DNA of 44,610 bases, from contig VYBO01000037.1 in the NCBI GenBank assembly GCA_009844405.1, positions 1-44,610 on the forward strand, given 5' to 3'. Numbering within the stretch: the first letter of the stretch is position 1; every line of letters starts with the position of its first letter. The notes beneath the pieces are model-generated. The model was not told the DNA's origin, did no database searches, and worked only from the letters and a program-made list of their open reading frames with translations. Positions 24,201-32,071 of the stretch are shown in pieces. Source of the DNA: Acidimicrobiaceae bacterium. GTDB lineage: Bacteria > Actinomycetota > Acidimicrobiia > Acidimicrobiales > Aldehydirespiratoraceae. Position numbers and translations under genes: made by a program.

Positions 24201-24346
24201 TCCGGAGGGTCCTTTCTCGGGGCCCGCGGGCGGGGGCGTGCCGGCCGGGCACCCTACGGACGGCGGGCACGCCGGCCAAACCGGACCAGCCCGCCGAGCC
24301 CTCCGACCCGCCGGCGCCCCCGACCCGCGAGACTGGAGGCCAAGCC

Positions 24347-25489
24347 ATGCAGGTAGATCTCACGTCCGAGCAGGAAATGTTCCGGGACGCGGTGCGCGAC
24401 TTCTGCGAGCGAGAGATCTCCAGGGACTACGTGAGGGAGTGCGACCGCGAGCGGCGGGCACCGCAGGACCTCTACGAGAAGCTGGGGCAACTGGGCTGGC
24501 TAGGCATCAACATTCCCGTCGACCACGGCGGCGCCGGTGGCGGACCGGTCGAGGTGGCCATCCTGCTGGAGGAGATCGGCCGGGCGTTCCTGGACCTGGC
24601 CCTCTGGGTGTTCAGGGCGGTCACCTGGGGCGGGCTGGCCGTCGGGCGTGACGGCTCCGAGGAGCTCAAGCGGGAGGTGCTGCCCCGGATCGCCGACGGA
24701 ACCCGATCGGTGTGCTACTCGCTTACCGAGCCTGAAGCCGGCTCCGATGCGGCCTCCGTCTCGTTGACCGCGGTGCCCGACGGCGACGCCTTCGTGCTGA
24801 ACGGCCAGAAGGTGTTCACGTCGGGGTTCAAGGTCAGCGACTACGACCTGGTGACCGCCCGCACCTCGAAGGAGGGGCCGAAGCACCACGGCATCAACAA
24901 CTTCCTGGTGGACACCTCGTCGCCGGGCATTACCTGGACGCCGATGGAGACCCTCGGCCACTGGCCGCTGGGAACCGCCCATGTGTTCTTCGACGATGTG
25001 CGCGTACCGAAGGACCGGATGCTGGGCACCCTCTACGACGGTTGGCGGGACAACGCGGTCTACCTGCGCTATGAGCGGCTGTGCCTGTCGGCGGCCCGCA
25101 CGGGTGCCTCCAAGGCGGCGCTGGCCGACGCGGTGGCCTACGCTCGGCAGCGCCGGCAGTTCGGCCGTCCCCTCTCGCAGTTCCAGGCGGTGAGCCACCG
25201 GCTGGCCGAGATGCAGATGCTCACCGAGATATCGGAGATGCTGGTGTACCGCTACGCCCATCGTCTCGACCGAGGGCTGGCCACCACCAGGGACGCCGCC
25301 ATCCTGAAGCTGTACGTCTGCGAGGCCTACAAGAAGGTGGCCGACGACGGGCTCCAGGTGCTGGGCGGCTACGGCTACACCATGGAGCACGACCTGCAGC
25401 GCCACTACCGCGAGTCCCGGCTGGGCGTGATCGGGGCGGGCACCTCCGACATCCAGCGCAACATCATCGCCAAGACCATGGGCATCTGA
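24347..25489 (+). CDS. Acyl-CoA dehydrogenase
   Basis: A 380-residue FAD-dependent acyl-CoA dehydrogenase of normal length, introducing an alpha-beta double bond into an acyl-CoA. It shows YSLTEPEAGSDA (FAD/substrate loop, about 124-135), RRQFGRPLSQFQ and the C-terminal GGYGYTMEHDLQRHYRESR. The usual catalytic Glu of the medium-chain type (EGTxxI) is replaced: the segment reads IGAGTSDIQ. A Glu in LRYERL (Glu243) sits where isovaleryl-CoA dehydrogenase has its base, so that type of active site is likely. TGGAGG lies 7 nt before the ATG. The two MaoC-type genes follow after 20 nt, making a dehydrogenase-hydratase operon. Confidence 0.93.
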   Translation: MQVDLTSEQEMFRDAVRDFCEREISRDYVRECDRERRAPQDLYEKLGQLGWLGINIPVDHGGAGGGPVEVAILLEEIGRAFLDLALWVFRAVTWGGLAVGRDGSEELKREVLPRIADGTRSVCYSLTEPEAGSDAASVSLTAVPDGDAFVLNGQKVFTSGFKVSDYDLVTARTSKEGPKHHGINNFLVDTSSPGITWTPMETLGHWPLGTAHVFFDDVRVPKDRMLGTLYDGWRDNAVYLRYERLCLSAARTGASKAALADAVAYARQRRQFGRPLSQFQAVSHRLAEMQMLTEISEMLVYRYAHRLDRGLATTRDAAILKLYVCEAYKKVADDGLQVLGGYGYTMEHDLQRHYRESRLGVIGAGTSDIQRNIIAKTMGI

Positions 25490-25509
25490 CCAAGACCGTG
25501 GGGACCTGA

Positions 25510-26004
25510 ATGGACTCGACACTCATCACCGAGCAGGCGCGGCGCTGGGCGGCCAAGCCCTTCGCACCGACCACCTTCGAGGTGGGCCGCAACGACATCC
25601 TGCGCTTCGCGTACGCGATCGGGGCCACCGACCCCGTGCACACCGACGCGGCGGCCGCCCGGGCCGCCGGCTACCGGGACCAACTGGCACCGCCCTACTT
25701 CCCGTATGTCATTCGGATGCACGCGGCCCACCTCACAGGTCGCGACAGGCTCGAAGCCGACGGATCGGCCACCGAGGACGTGCCGCCGCTGGACGTCAAG
25801 CGGGCCATGGCGGGTGAGACCGAGATCGAGATGGGCGTGCCGGTGTTCGCGGGCGACACCATCACGCTGCACAAGGAGATCGTCGACATCTACGAGAAGG
25901 TCGGGCGCTCCGGTCCCATGGCCTTCGTCAAGACCCAGTTCACGTTCTGGAACCAGCACTCGGAGATGGTCATGCGGGAGCGCTTCACGAGGATCTACCG
26001 GTGA
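25510..26004 (+). CDS. MaoC-like dehydratase, HadA-type subunit
   Basis: A 164-residue hot-dog-fold protein matching the N-terminal half of MaoC-type dehydratases (HadA-like). The hydratase motif GDxNPxH is changed to GATDPVH (38-44): His44 is kept but the catalytic Asp position is Ala39. In mycobacterial HadA/HadB pairs the A subunit also lacks a full active site and stabilises the partner, so the same division of labour is likely here. The stop overlaps the GTG of the next gene (GTGA, 26001-26004). It follows the acyl-CoA dehydrogenase gene by 20 nt and would hydrate its enoyl-CoA product. Confidence 0.87.
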   Translation: MDSTLITEQARRWAAKPFAPTTFEVGRNDILRFAYAIGATDPVHTDAAAARAAGYRDQLAPPYFPYVIRMHAAHLTGRDRLEADGSATEDVPPLDVKRAMAGETEIEMGVPVFAGDTITLHKEIVDIYEKVGRSGPMAFVKTQFTFWNQHSEMVMRERFTRIYR

Positions 26005-26447
26005 GCGCCGTCGAGGGAGGGACCGCACCGCGGGACCCGGCCGTCCCGGCTGCCGGCGACGACATCCCGCTCCTGAGGTGCCGGCCCGACGAGATCGACC
26101 TGTTCATGTTCAGTGCCGCGGCCTGGCTTCTGCACCGGGTCCACTACGACGCCCCTTTCACCACCGGCACCGACGGCCACCCCGGCCTGCTGGTTCACGG
26201 CCCGCTGCAGGGCGCCTGGATGATGCTGGCGGTGCAGGCCTGGCTGGGCGTGGCCGCGTGGCCGCGGTCGATCAGCTATCGCCACTTCGCCCCGGCCTAC
26301 GCCGGCGACGGCCTGGAGTGCGGCGGGACGGTCACCGCCGTGGATGCAGAGGCGGGGTCCTTCGACGCCGATCTCTGGGTTCGCAAGCTCGACGGCACCG
26401 TCACCACCCGCGGCTCAGCGTCGTTCGGCCTCCCGCCTCAGGGCTAG
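26001..26447 (+). CDS. MaoC-like/HTD2-type hydratase, catalytic subunit
   Basis: A 148-residue hot-dog protein of the HTD2/mesaconyl-C4-CoA-hydratase type. The segment FMFSAAAWLLHRVHYD (35-50) holds the His and Asp expected in the active site, followed by GHPGLLVHGPLQ. It overlaps the preceding subunit gene by 4 nt, so the two are made together and probably form a heterodimer with hydratase activity on an enoyl-CoA. Its last 33 nt overlap the convergent MFS gene. The length is typical for one hot-dog domain. Confidence 0.86.
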   Translation: MSAVEGGTAPRDPAVPAAGDDIPLLRCRPDEIDLFMFSAAAWLLHRVHYDAPFTTGTDGHPGLLVHGPLQGAWMMLAVQAWLGVAAWPRSISYRHFAPAYAGDGLECGGTVTAVDAEAGSFDADLWVRKLDGTVTTRGSASFGLPPQG

Positions 26448-27650
26448 GGCGCGGGGGCTGCTGGCCCGCTCCAGCCAGCGGCCACCCAAGTACATCAGCA
26501 GCGACGAGCACATCGCGCTGGCGGCCACGCAGAGCCAGGCGGCCGAGTAGCCCAGCGCCTCCACGACCGCGCCGAACAGCAGCGGCCCTACGATCCCGCC
26601 CGCGTAGAGCCCGGTGCCGGCGATGCCGGTCGCCAGACCGGGAGCCGACGGGGTGCGGCTCACGATGGCGTAGTTGAACAGCGCCGGCCAGCCCCAGCCG
26701 CTCCCGAAGGCCAGGACGGTCACTGCCAGCAGCGGCACCGGGGTCGACACCCGTCCCATGAGCACGAAGCAGGCGGCGCCCACCGCCATGAGTCCAGCCA
26801 GCAGCGGGACGTGGAAGCGGGGCGACCGGTCGCCCATCGCGCCCCACAGGACCCGGAAGCCGATGCCGGTCACGCTGCTGACGGCGAGGATGGTTCCCGC
26901 CGGCCCGGGTCCCACTCCGGCCGCGACGGCCGACTCCACGTAGAAGGCGGCCACCGACGCCCCGCCCACCACCGCGGTGGCCGCAGCCGCGGCCAGCACC
27001 ACCAGAGGCCCGACCGGCACGCCCTCGGCGGGACGGGCCCCGCCGCCGCGGCGGTGGCGCGGGCCCTGGCGACCCCACAGGATCAGGGGGACGGTGGCCA
27101 CCGCCGCCAGTAGGAACGCCCACCGCCAGCCCACGGTCAGGCCCAGCAGGGGAACCGAGGCCCCTGCCAGCAGGGTGCTGATCGGCCCCGACGACTGCTT
27201 CACCCCGAAGGCCGCACCCTGCAGCCGGACCGGGATCCGCTGGGTCATCACAAGGTTGGAGGCCGGCAGGGCGGCGCCGTTGGCGATGCCGGCCGCCACC
27301 ATCAACCCCAGAAGCGCCCCGTAGTCGCGGGCGAGCAGCGCGATCGCCAGCATCGACGCTCCACCCAGCACGGCCGAGGCGGCCACCGCCCGGCGGCCGC
27401 TGACGGCCTCGCAGAAGCGGCCTCCGGGGACCGACGAGAGCGCGGAGGCCAGGTAGTAGGCCGATGCAACCAGACCGAGTTGGGTCTCGCTGAATGAGAG
27501 CTCATCGCGGATGAACACGGCCAATGCACCCAGCAGGAAGACCGGCAGGGCCCCGAGCGCGATGGACGTGGTCGACACGGCGAGGCCGGCGATCGCCGAG
27601 CGCCGGTCGCCGGCCCCGGTCATGGACTCCGACGCCCGGGTGCGGCTCAC
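26415..27650 (-). CDS. MFS transporter
   Basis: A 411-residue major-facilitator permease with about 12 hydrophobic helices and a basic central loop (RQGPRHRRGGGARP). The GTG at 27650 overlaps the TGA of the upstream ABC ATPase gene (GTGA), so it is co-translated with it; an ATG 27 nt further in (27623) is the alternative. Pairing a secondary transporter with an ABC ATPase in one transcript is unusual. The substrate is unknown. It differs from the MFS protein at 14663 and ends in a basic tail (RREAERR). The 3' end overlaps the convergent hydratase gene by 33 nt. Confidence 0.88.
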   Translation of the reverse strand: MSRTRASESMTGAGDRRSAIAGLAVSTTSIALGALPVFLLGALAVFIRDELSFSETQLGLVASAYYLASALSSVPGGRFCEAVSGRRAVAASAVLGGASMLAIALLARDYGALLGLMVAAGIANGAALPASNLVMTQRIPVRLQGAAFGVKQSSGPISTLLAGASVPLLGLTVGWRWAFLLAAVATVPLILWGRQGPRHRRGGGARPAEGVPVGPLVVLAAAAATAVVGGASVAAFYVESAVAAGVGPGPAGTILAVSSVTGIGFRVLWGAMGDRSPRFHVPLLAGLMAVGAACFVLMGRVSTPVPLLAVTVLAFGSGWGWPALFNYAIVSRTPSAPGLATGIAGTGLYAGGIVGPLLFGAVVEALGYSAAWLCVAASAMCSSLLMYLGGRWLERASSPRALALRREAERR

Positions 27651-28405
27651 CCGAGGCTGGCGCGCTCGAGGGCGTCCCACACCGACGCGACGGCCGCACG
27701 GCAGGCTGGTTCGGTGGGGGTGTCTCGGGTTCGCGGCCGGGCCAGCGGGACCTCCACGGTCTCCAGCGCCCATGCCGGTGGCCCGGCGAGCACGGTGACC
27801 CGGTCCGACAGCAGCACTGCCTCCTCCACGTCGTGGGTGACGAACACGTAGGTGCGGGGGTCGAACTGCCAGGCCGTCTCGAACTCGGACCACAGCTTGC
27901 GCCGGGTGATGGCGTCGAGGTGCACGAACGGCTCGTCGAGCAGCAGCACATCGGCGTCGTGGGCGAAGGCCCTCGACATGCCGGCTCGGGTCTGCTGCCC
28001 GGCCGAGAGCGTCGAGGGCATCCGGTCGAGCATTCCCTTGAGGCCGACGCGGTCCGCGCTGAAGGTTCGGATCTTGCGGTAGAGCTGGCGGCGCTTGGCG
28101 CTGAACTCCACCCCGATGCCGATGTTGCGACCCACCGACCACCACGGGATCAAGGTGGGGTCCTGGAACACCATGGCCGTACGGTTCGGGCGCAGCTGGG
28201 GGCCGCGGAAGCGAACCGAGCCCGCCTGAGGCTCGACTATGCCGGCAAGCACCCGCAGCAGGGTGCTCTTGCCGCAGCCCGTCGGACCGACGATGGCATG
28301 CACCGACCGCGATTCGATGATGAGGTCGAGGTCCTTGATCGCCTCTGCCTCGTCGGCTGTGCCGTCGCGGTACCGGTAGGTGACGGCGCTCAGTTCAACC
28401 TGCAC
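27647..28405 (-). CDS. ABC transporter ATPase, NitT/TauT type
   Basis: A 252-residue nucleotide-binding subunit of the nitrate/sulfonate/taurine importer group. Walker A is GPTGCGKST (40-48), the signature is LSAGQ (133-137, instead of LSGGQ), Walker B is VLLLDEP, and the switch His is in VTHDVEEA. The start is GTG. It is divergent from the binding-protein gene and shares its 192-nt promoter region. A second, more canonical ATPase is encoded after the permeases (32072), so the transporter may use two different ATPases, one permease each. It overlaps the MFS gene by 4 nt. Confidence 0.91.
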   Translation of the reverse strand: MQVELSAVTYRYRDGTADEAEAIKDLDLIIESRSVHAIVGPTGCGKSTLLRVLAGIVEPQAGSVRFRGPQLRPNRTAMVFQDPTLIPWWSVGRNIGIGVEFSAKRRQLYRKIRTFSADRVGLKGMLDRMPSTLSAGQQTRAGMSRAFAHDADVLLLDEPFVHLDAITRRKLWSEFETAWQFDPRTYVFVTHDVEEAVLLSDRVTVLAGPPAWALETVEVPLARPRTRDTPTEPACRAAVASVWDALERASLG

Positions 28406-28450
28406 TGCTGGTCCCGCGGGAGTCTCCGGCCGTGCGGCGAGGACTTCGAC

Positions 28451-28478
28451 TTGACTCGAATGGCGGGCAAGATATTAT
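28451..28478 (+). promoter_or_regulatory. Sigma-70-type promoter of the ABC transporter operon
   Basis: TTGACT (28451-28456) and TATTAT (28473-28478) with a 16-nt spacer match the -35/-10 consensus at five of six positions each, the best promoter seen in the window. Transcription would start near 28485, giving a leader of about 110 nt before the binding-protein ATG. Confidence 0.65.
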
Positions 28479-28500
28479 CTAATGTATAGTGCATGATCGG
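28479..28500. promoter_or_regulatory. Degenerate AT-rich element at the ABC promoter start point
   Basis: Directly after the -10 hexamer lies AT-rich DNA ending in GCATGATCGG, which shares the ATGATCGG right half of site E but not the ATATAT centre. It could be a weak version of the recurrent operator covering the transcription start. The match is partial. Confidence 0.3.
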
Positions 28501-28597
28501 TTGGGCCTCGGGGACTACCGTCTGGCTCGAGCCGGCGAAGCGGCTGCCACCCTCCGGGAGGTGGCCGGATCCGATTCTCTGCGAAGGGGAGGACAAA

Positions 28598-29995
28598 ATG
28601 TCAAGACGGAACCGACTGGTAAAGGTGGTCACGGCGATCGCCGCTCTCAGCCTGCTGGCTGCGGCCTGCGGCGACGACGAGCCCGCGACTGTCGACACCA
28701 GCGCGATCGAGGCTGAGGCCGCCGCGGCCCAGTCACAGGCCGACGCGGCCCAGTCCGAGGCCGCCGCCGCCCAGGCAGCCGCCGATGACGCCGCCGCTCA
28801 GGCTGCTGCGGCGCTCGCCGCGCTCGAGCAGGCCCAAGCGGACGCTGAGGCCGCCGGCGAGGCCGATGCGGCTGCTGCCGCCGCGGCCCAGGCCGAGCTC
28901 GATGCCGCCGTCGCGGCTGCTGCGGCCGCTCAGGCTGCCGCTGAGGCCGCCCAGGCCGACGCAATGACGGCTCAGGACGAGGCTGAGGCCGCCCAGGCTG
29001 AGGCGATGGCCGCCCAGGAAGCGGCGATGATGGAGCCCGAGGCGGCCTCGATCATCAGGTTCGCGTTCGCTCCGGACCCCGTCTGGGACTGGCTGACCGA
29101 CACCGGTCTGCTGGCCCAGTGGGAGGAGGAGAACAACATCCGCATCCACACCAGCTCCACCTGGGACGAGTTCACCTACTTCGCAGGGGGCCACGGCGAC
29201 ATCGTGTCTATGGGCACCCAGGAGATCCCGGTGCTCGAGAACGAGACGTCCATCACGACGGTCACCTTCGGCAAGTACAACTTCCAGCGCTCGCCGATGA
29301 TGCGTCGCGCCGGCGATCCGTATGAGACTCTTGCGGACATCCCGCTCGGCTCGAACATCTGCGTGAGCAGCCCCGTGTCGAACACCGGCTTCTGGACAGT
29401 GTTGGCCGACCAGCTCCACGGCATCGACTACCGCGTCGGTGGCGGCGACTACAACCTGATCGTCAACGACCATTTCGTGAACCCGACCAACCTGCTTCGC
29501 GGCGACTGCGAGGCGGCGGTGGTCATCCCCGAGGCGGCCGTGCCGCACCTGCGCGCCGGTGAGATCGAGATCATGTACGGCGGACGGATGCCGTTCCAGC
29601 TCTACAACGAGTTCTCGGGTCTCAATGACGGCAAGAACCATGTGATGTCCAACCTGTTCACCGCCACCGAGGAGTGGTACGACTCTCACCCGCGTGAGGT
29701 CGCCGCATTCCTGGAGCTGTGGCAGATCGGCATCGCGGAGTGGGAGGAGAACACCGCCGACATCGTGCGGGCGTACCCGCAGCACTTCGCGGTCGAGGAC
29801 GAGGAGGACGTCGAGTTCACCGTCCAGTTCATGCAGGGAGCCAACGACTGGTTCGTCGAGAGCGTCTACCTCGACCAGGAGTGGATCGACAATGAGGTCG
29901 CGATCTACGACTTCATGACCGAGCTGCACCCTGACAACCCGAACGGACTCCCATCGGGCTACCCGGCTCCTCGCTACGAGGTAGTCGCTCCCTAA
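28598..29995 (+). CDS. ABC transporter substrate-binding lipoprotein with long Ala-rich tether
   Basis: A 465-residue secreted lipoprotein. The signal peptide ends in the lipobox LAAAC (Cys24). Residues about 36-145 form an extremely Ala-rich segment (about 64 of 110 are Ala, the rest mostly Gln, Glu, Asp) without proline and with one Gly, predicted to be a long helix or coiled coil. The ligand-binding domain follows from about 150 to the end and resembles NMT1/THI5-type solute-binding proteins that partner NitT/TauT permeases. Usual binding proteins lack such a tether, which would place the domain far from the membrane. GGGGAGGA lies 5-6 nt before the ATG. Ligand unknown; the pocket region is rich in Trp, Tyr and Phe. 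Confidence 0.88.
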   Translation: MSRRNRLVKVVTAIAALSLLAAACGDDEPATVDTSAIEAEAAAAQSQADAAQSEAAAAQAAADDAAAQAAAALAALEQAQADAEAAGEADAAAAAAAQAELDAAVAAAAAAQAAAEAAQADAMTAQDEAEAAQAEAMAAQEAAMMEPEAASIIRFAFAPDPVWDWLTDTGLLAQWEEENNIRIHTSSTWDEFTYFAGGHGDIVSMGTQEIPVLENETSITTVTFGKYNFQRSPMMRRAGDPYETLADIPLGSNICVSSPVSNTGFWTVLADQLHGIDYRVGGGDYNLIVNDHFVNPTNLLRGDCEAAVVIPEAAVPHLRAGEIEIMYGGRMPFQLYNEFSGLNDGKNHVMSNLFTATEEWYDSHPREVAAFLELWQIGIAEWEENTADIVRAYPQHFAVEDEEDVEFTVQFMQGANDWFVESVYLDQEWIDNEVAIYDFMTELHPDNPNGLPSGYPAPRYEVVAP

Positions 29996-30047
29996 GGCCA
30001 GCAACGGCGGCTGATCGGGACCCCCCCAGCGTTCAGCCCGCCGATCC

Positions 30048-30104
30048 ATCCGGTGGCGGCCGGTGTCCATGCCCTCCGGGCAGGTCACCGGCCGCCACCC
30101 GGAT
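30048..30104 (+). other. Large stem-loop after the binding-protein gene
   Basis: An 18-nt arm (30048-30065) pairs with a 19-nt arm (30086-30104) with a single bulge; the loop contains a small GCCC/GGGC stem. It lies between the binding-protein stop and the first permease start. Such structures often cause partial termination or protect the upstream message, giving more binding protein than permease. No T-tract follows. Confidence 0.6.
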
Positions 30105-30160
30105 CACCCACGTAGATTCTGGAAGCGCTCCCCGGAGCAATCTGTACGAGGGACAGCAGC

Positions 30161-31039
30161 GTGACGACCACAGACGCCGACGCCACTACCGTCGAGACGC
30201 CGGCGAACCTCCGCGTCACCGAGGAGGAACTGGCTCGAAGGGCGCGCCGCACCGAACTGACCTCGCGCTGGTTCTGGCGGATCCTGAGCTACATCGCCGT
30301 ACTGACCATCTGGGAGTTCGCCCTACTCGACATCTTCAGCTTCCTGCGCGGCAGTCCCTTGGATCCCAAGCTGCTGCCAGGGCCCTCCGAGGTGGTGTCC
30401 ACCTTCTTCGAGATCTGGGGCGAGGGGACGATGCCGGCCGCCTTCCAGGCCACGCTGACCCGCATCGCGGTCGGGTTCGGCCTGTCGTTCCTGATCGGCG
30501 CGATGATCGGCATCCTGATGCAGTCCAAGTGGTTCGAGGGATTCTTCAAGGACGCGGTGCTGATCAGCCTGTCGGCGCCGGGGCTGATCTGGGTGCTGAT
30601 CACCGCGATCATCTTCGGCAACCGGCCGCTCGGGCCGACCATCGCCATCATCCTGACCACGTTCGCCCTAGTCACCGTCAACGTCTCCGAGGGCATCAAG
30701 GCGCTGCCCAAGGACCTTATCGACATGGCCAAGTCCTTCCAGGTGAACGTCTTCAAGCGCAACCGCCAGATCGTGATCCCGCATCTGGCGCCGTACCTGT
30801 TCACCGGTCTGCGCTTCGGGTTCTCGATCGCCTGGAAGGTGACCGTGCTCACCGAGGTGTTCTCGTCGTCGGAGGGCATCGGCTTCGAGATGCGGATCAG
30901 CGCCGTGCTGTTCGACATGAGTGAGTTCCTGACCTGGATCCTGGCCTTCTTCTTCTTCGCCCTCTTCCTGGAGAAGGTCGTGCTGGAGGCCATCGAGCGG
31001 CGCTACTTCCGCTGGCGCCAGGCCGTCACCGCGAGCTGA
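30161..31039 (+). CDS. ABC transporter permease, NitT/TauT type
   Basis: A 292-residue membrane subunit with about six hydrophobic helices. The EAA loop that docks the ATPase reads EGIKALPKDLIDMAKSFQVN with the following KRNRQIVIPHLAPYLF. A 40-residue polar N-terminus precedes the first helix. The start is GTG at 30161 with GAGGGA upstream. It is followed after 17 nt by the second permease gene. Together they would form the heterodimeric channel for the substrate carried by the lipoprotein. Confidence 0.92.
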   Translation: MTTTDADATTVETPANLRVTEEELARRARRTELTSRWFWRILSYIAVLTIWEFALLDIFSFLRGSPLDPKLLPGPSEVVSTFFEIWGEGTMPAAFQATLTRIAVGFGLSFLIGAMIGILMQSKWFEGFFKDAVLISLSAPGLIWVLITAIIFGNRPLGPTIAIILTTFALVTVNVSEGIKALPKDLIDMAKSFQVNVFKRNRQIVIPHLAPYLFTGLRFGFSIAWKVTVLTEVFSSSEGIGFEMRISAVLFDMSEFLTWILAFFFFALFLEKVVLEAIERRYFRWRQAVTAS

Positions 31040-31056
31040 GGGGAGGCTTCACGATC

Positions 31057-32019
31057 ATGACCGTCACCGAGACCCGCCCCAGTGCCGCCGGCCGCTCGCA
31101 GCCGACGCCGAGCCCGGCACAGCGCCTGATCGCGATGCCGGTGAGGATCGCCAAGTCGCCGCACTCCGCCCGGGTGCTGTTCCCCATCGCGCTGTTCGTG
31201 GTGTGGCTGCTCTCACTTGCGGCGGTGGAGGAGATCTGGCCCTTCGCGGTCGACGTGCTGCCCACGCCCAGCGAGGTCGGCGGGTTCATGTGGGACGAGT
31301 TCGTCACCGACACGCTCGCCCGCAAGAACCTCTATGAGACCTTTTTCATCTCTCTGCGCCGGCTGATGTCGGGTTTCGCCATAGCCATGGTCCTGGGCAC
31401 CGGCCTGGGGCTGGCGATGGGCCTCTCGCGGGCCACCAACGCCTTCTGCCACGACTGGACCATGGCCATTCTGGCCATGCCCGCCTTGGCCTGGGCGCTG
31501 TTCAACAGCATCATCTTCGGCTTCGACGACCGGGGCCCGATCCTGACGGTGATCCTGGCGGGCATTCCCTTCGTGATCGTCAACGTGCGGGAAGGGGTGC
31601 GCAACACGCCCCGTGAGCTCTTCGACATGGCCCGCTCGTTCCAAGTCCCCCAGTCCAAGATCATCCGCCATGTGCTGGTGCCGTCGCTGATGCCGTTCAT
31701 GTTCGCGGCGGCCCGGTACTGCTTCTCCATCGGCTGGAAGGGCCTGGTCATCGCCGAAGTGTTCGGCGGCCAGGACGGCGCCGGCTGGACCATCAAGTTC
31801 TGGTACGACGCCCACCGGGCCCACGGCGTGGTCGGCTACGCCGCCTTCTTCGTGATCTTCGCCATCCTCTTCGAGCGGCTGGTGTTCGAGCCCGTCAGCC
31901 GCCGGGCCTTCCGCTGGCGGCCGCAGCTTCAGACCGAGGTGGTGGAGGAGGCCTTCGGCGAGCACCACGAGCATTACGGCGAGGACCACCACGGCGAAGG
32001 GGAGGCCGCGAGGCGCTGA
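31057..32019 (+). CDS. ABC transporter permease, NitT/TauT type, with His-rich C-terminal tail
   Basis: A 320-residue permease with about six hydrophobic helices and the EAA loop EGVRNTPRELFDMARSFQVP. It differs clearly from the first permease, so the channel is a heterodimer. The last 20 residues contain EHHEHYGEDHHGEGE: five His among acidic residues, a likely metal-binding tail or a linker, which is not usual in this family. ATG 31057 follows GGGGAGG about 9 nt upstream. The ATPase gene follows after 52 nt. Confidence 0.92.
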   Translation: MTVTETRPSAAGRSQPTPSPAQRLIAMPVRIAKSPHSARVLFPIALFVVWLLSLAAVEEIWPFAVDVLPTPSEVGGFMWDEFVTDTLARKNLYETFFISLRRLMSGFAIAMVLGTGLGLAMGLSRATNAFCHDWTMAILAMPALAWALFNSIIFGFDDRGPILTVILAGIPFVIVNVREGVRNTPRELFDMARSFQVPQSKIIRHVLVPSLMPFMFAAARYCFSIGWKGLVIAEVFGGQDGAGWTIKFWYDAHRAHGVVGYAAFFVIFAILFERLVFEPVSRRAFRWRPQLQTEVVEEAFGEHHEHYGEDHHGEGEAARR

Positions 32020-32071
32020 TGGCGCGCCGAGGGGCGGGAACTGTCGGAACGACTAGCGAACGGACGATCAG

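Noticed and set aside
24201..24346. Inverted repeat GGCGTGCC/GGCACGCC between the cyclase and acyl-CoA dehydrogenase genes
   Set aside because: The arms are short, the loop is 23 nt, and such GC-rich symmetry is expected by chance here; it does not resemble the recurrent AT-rich element.
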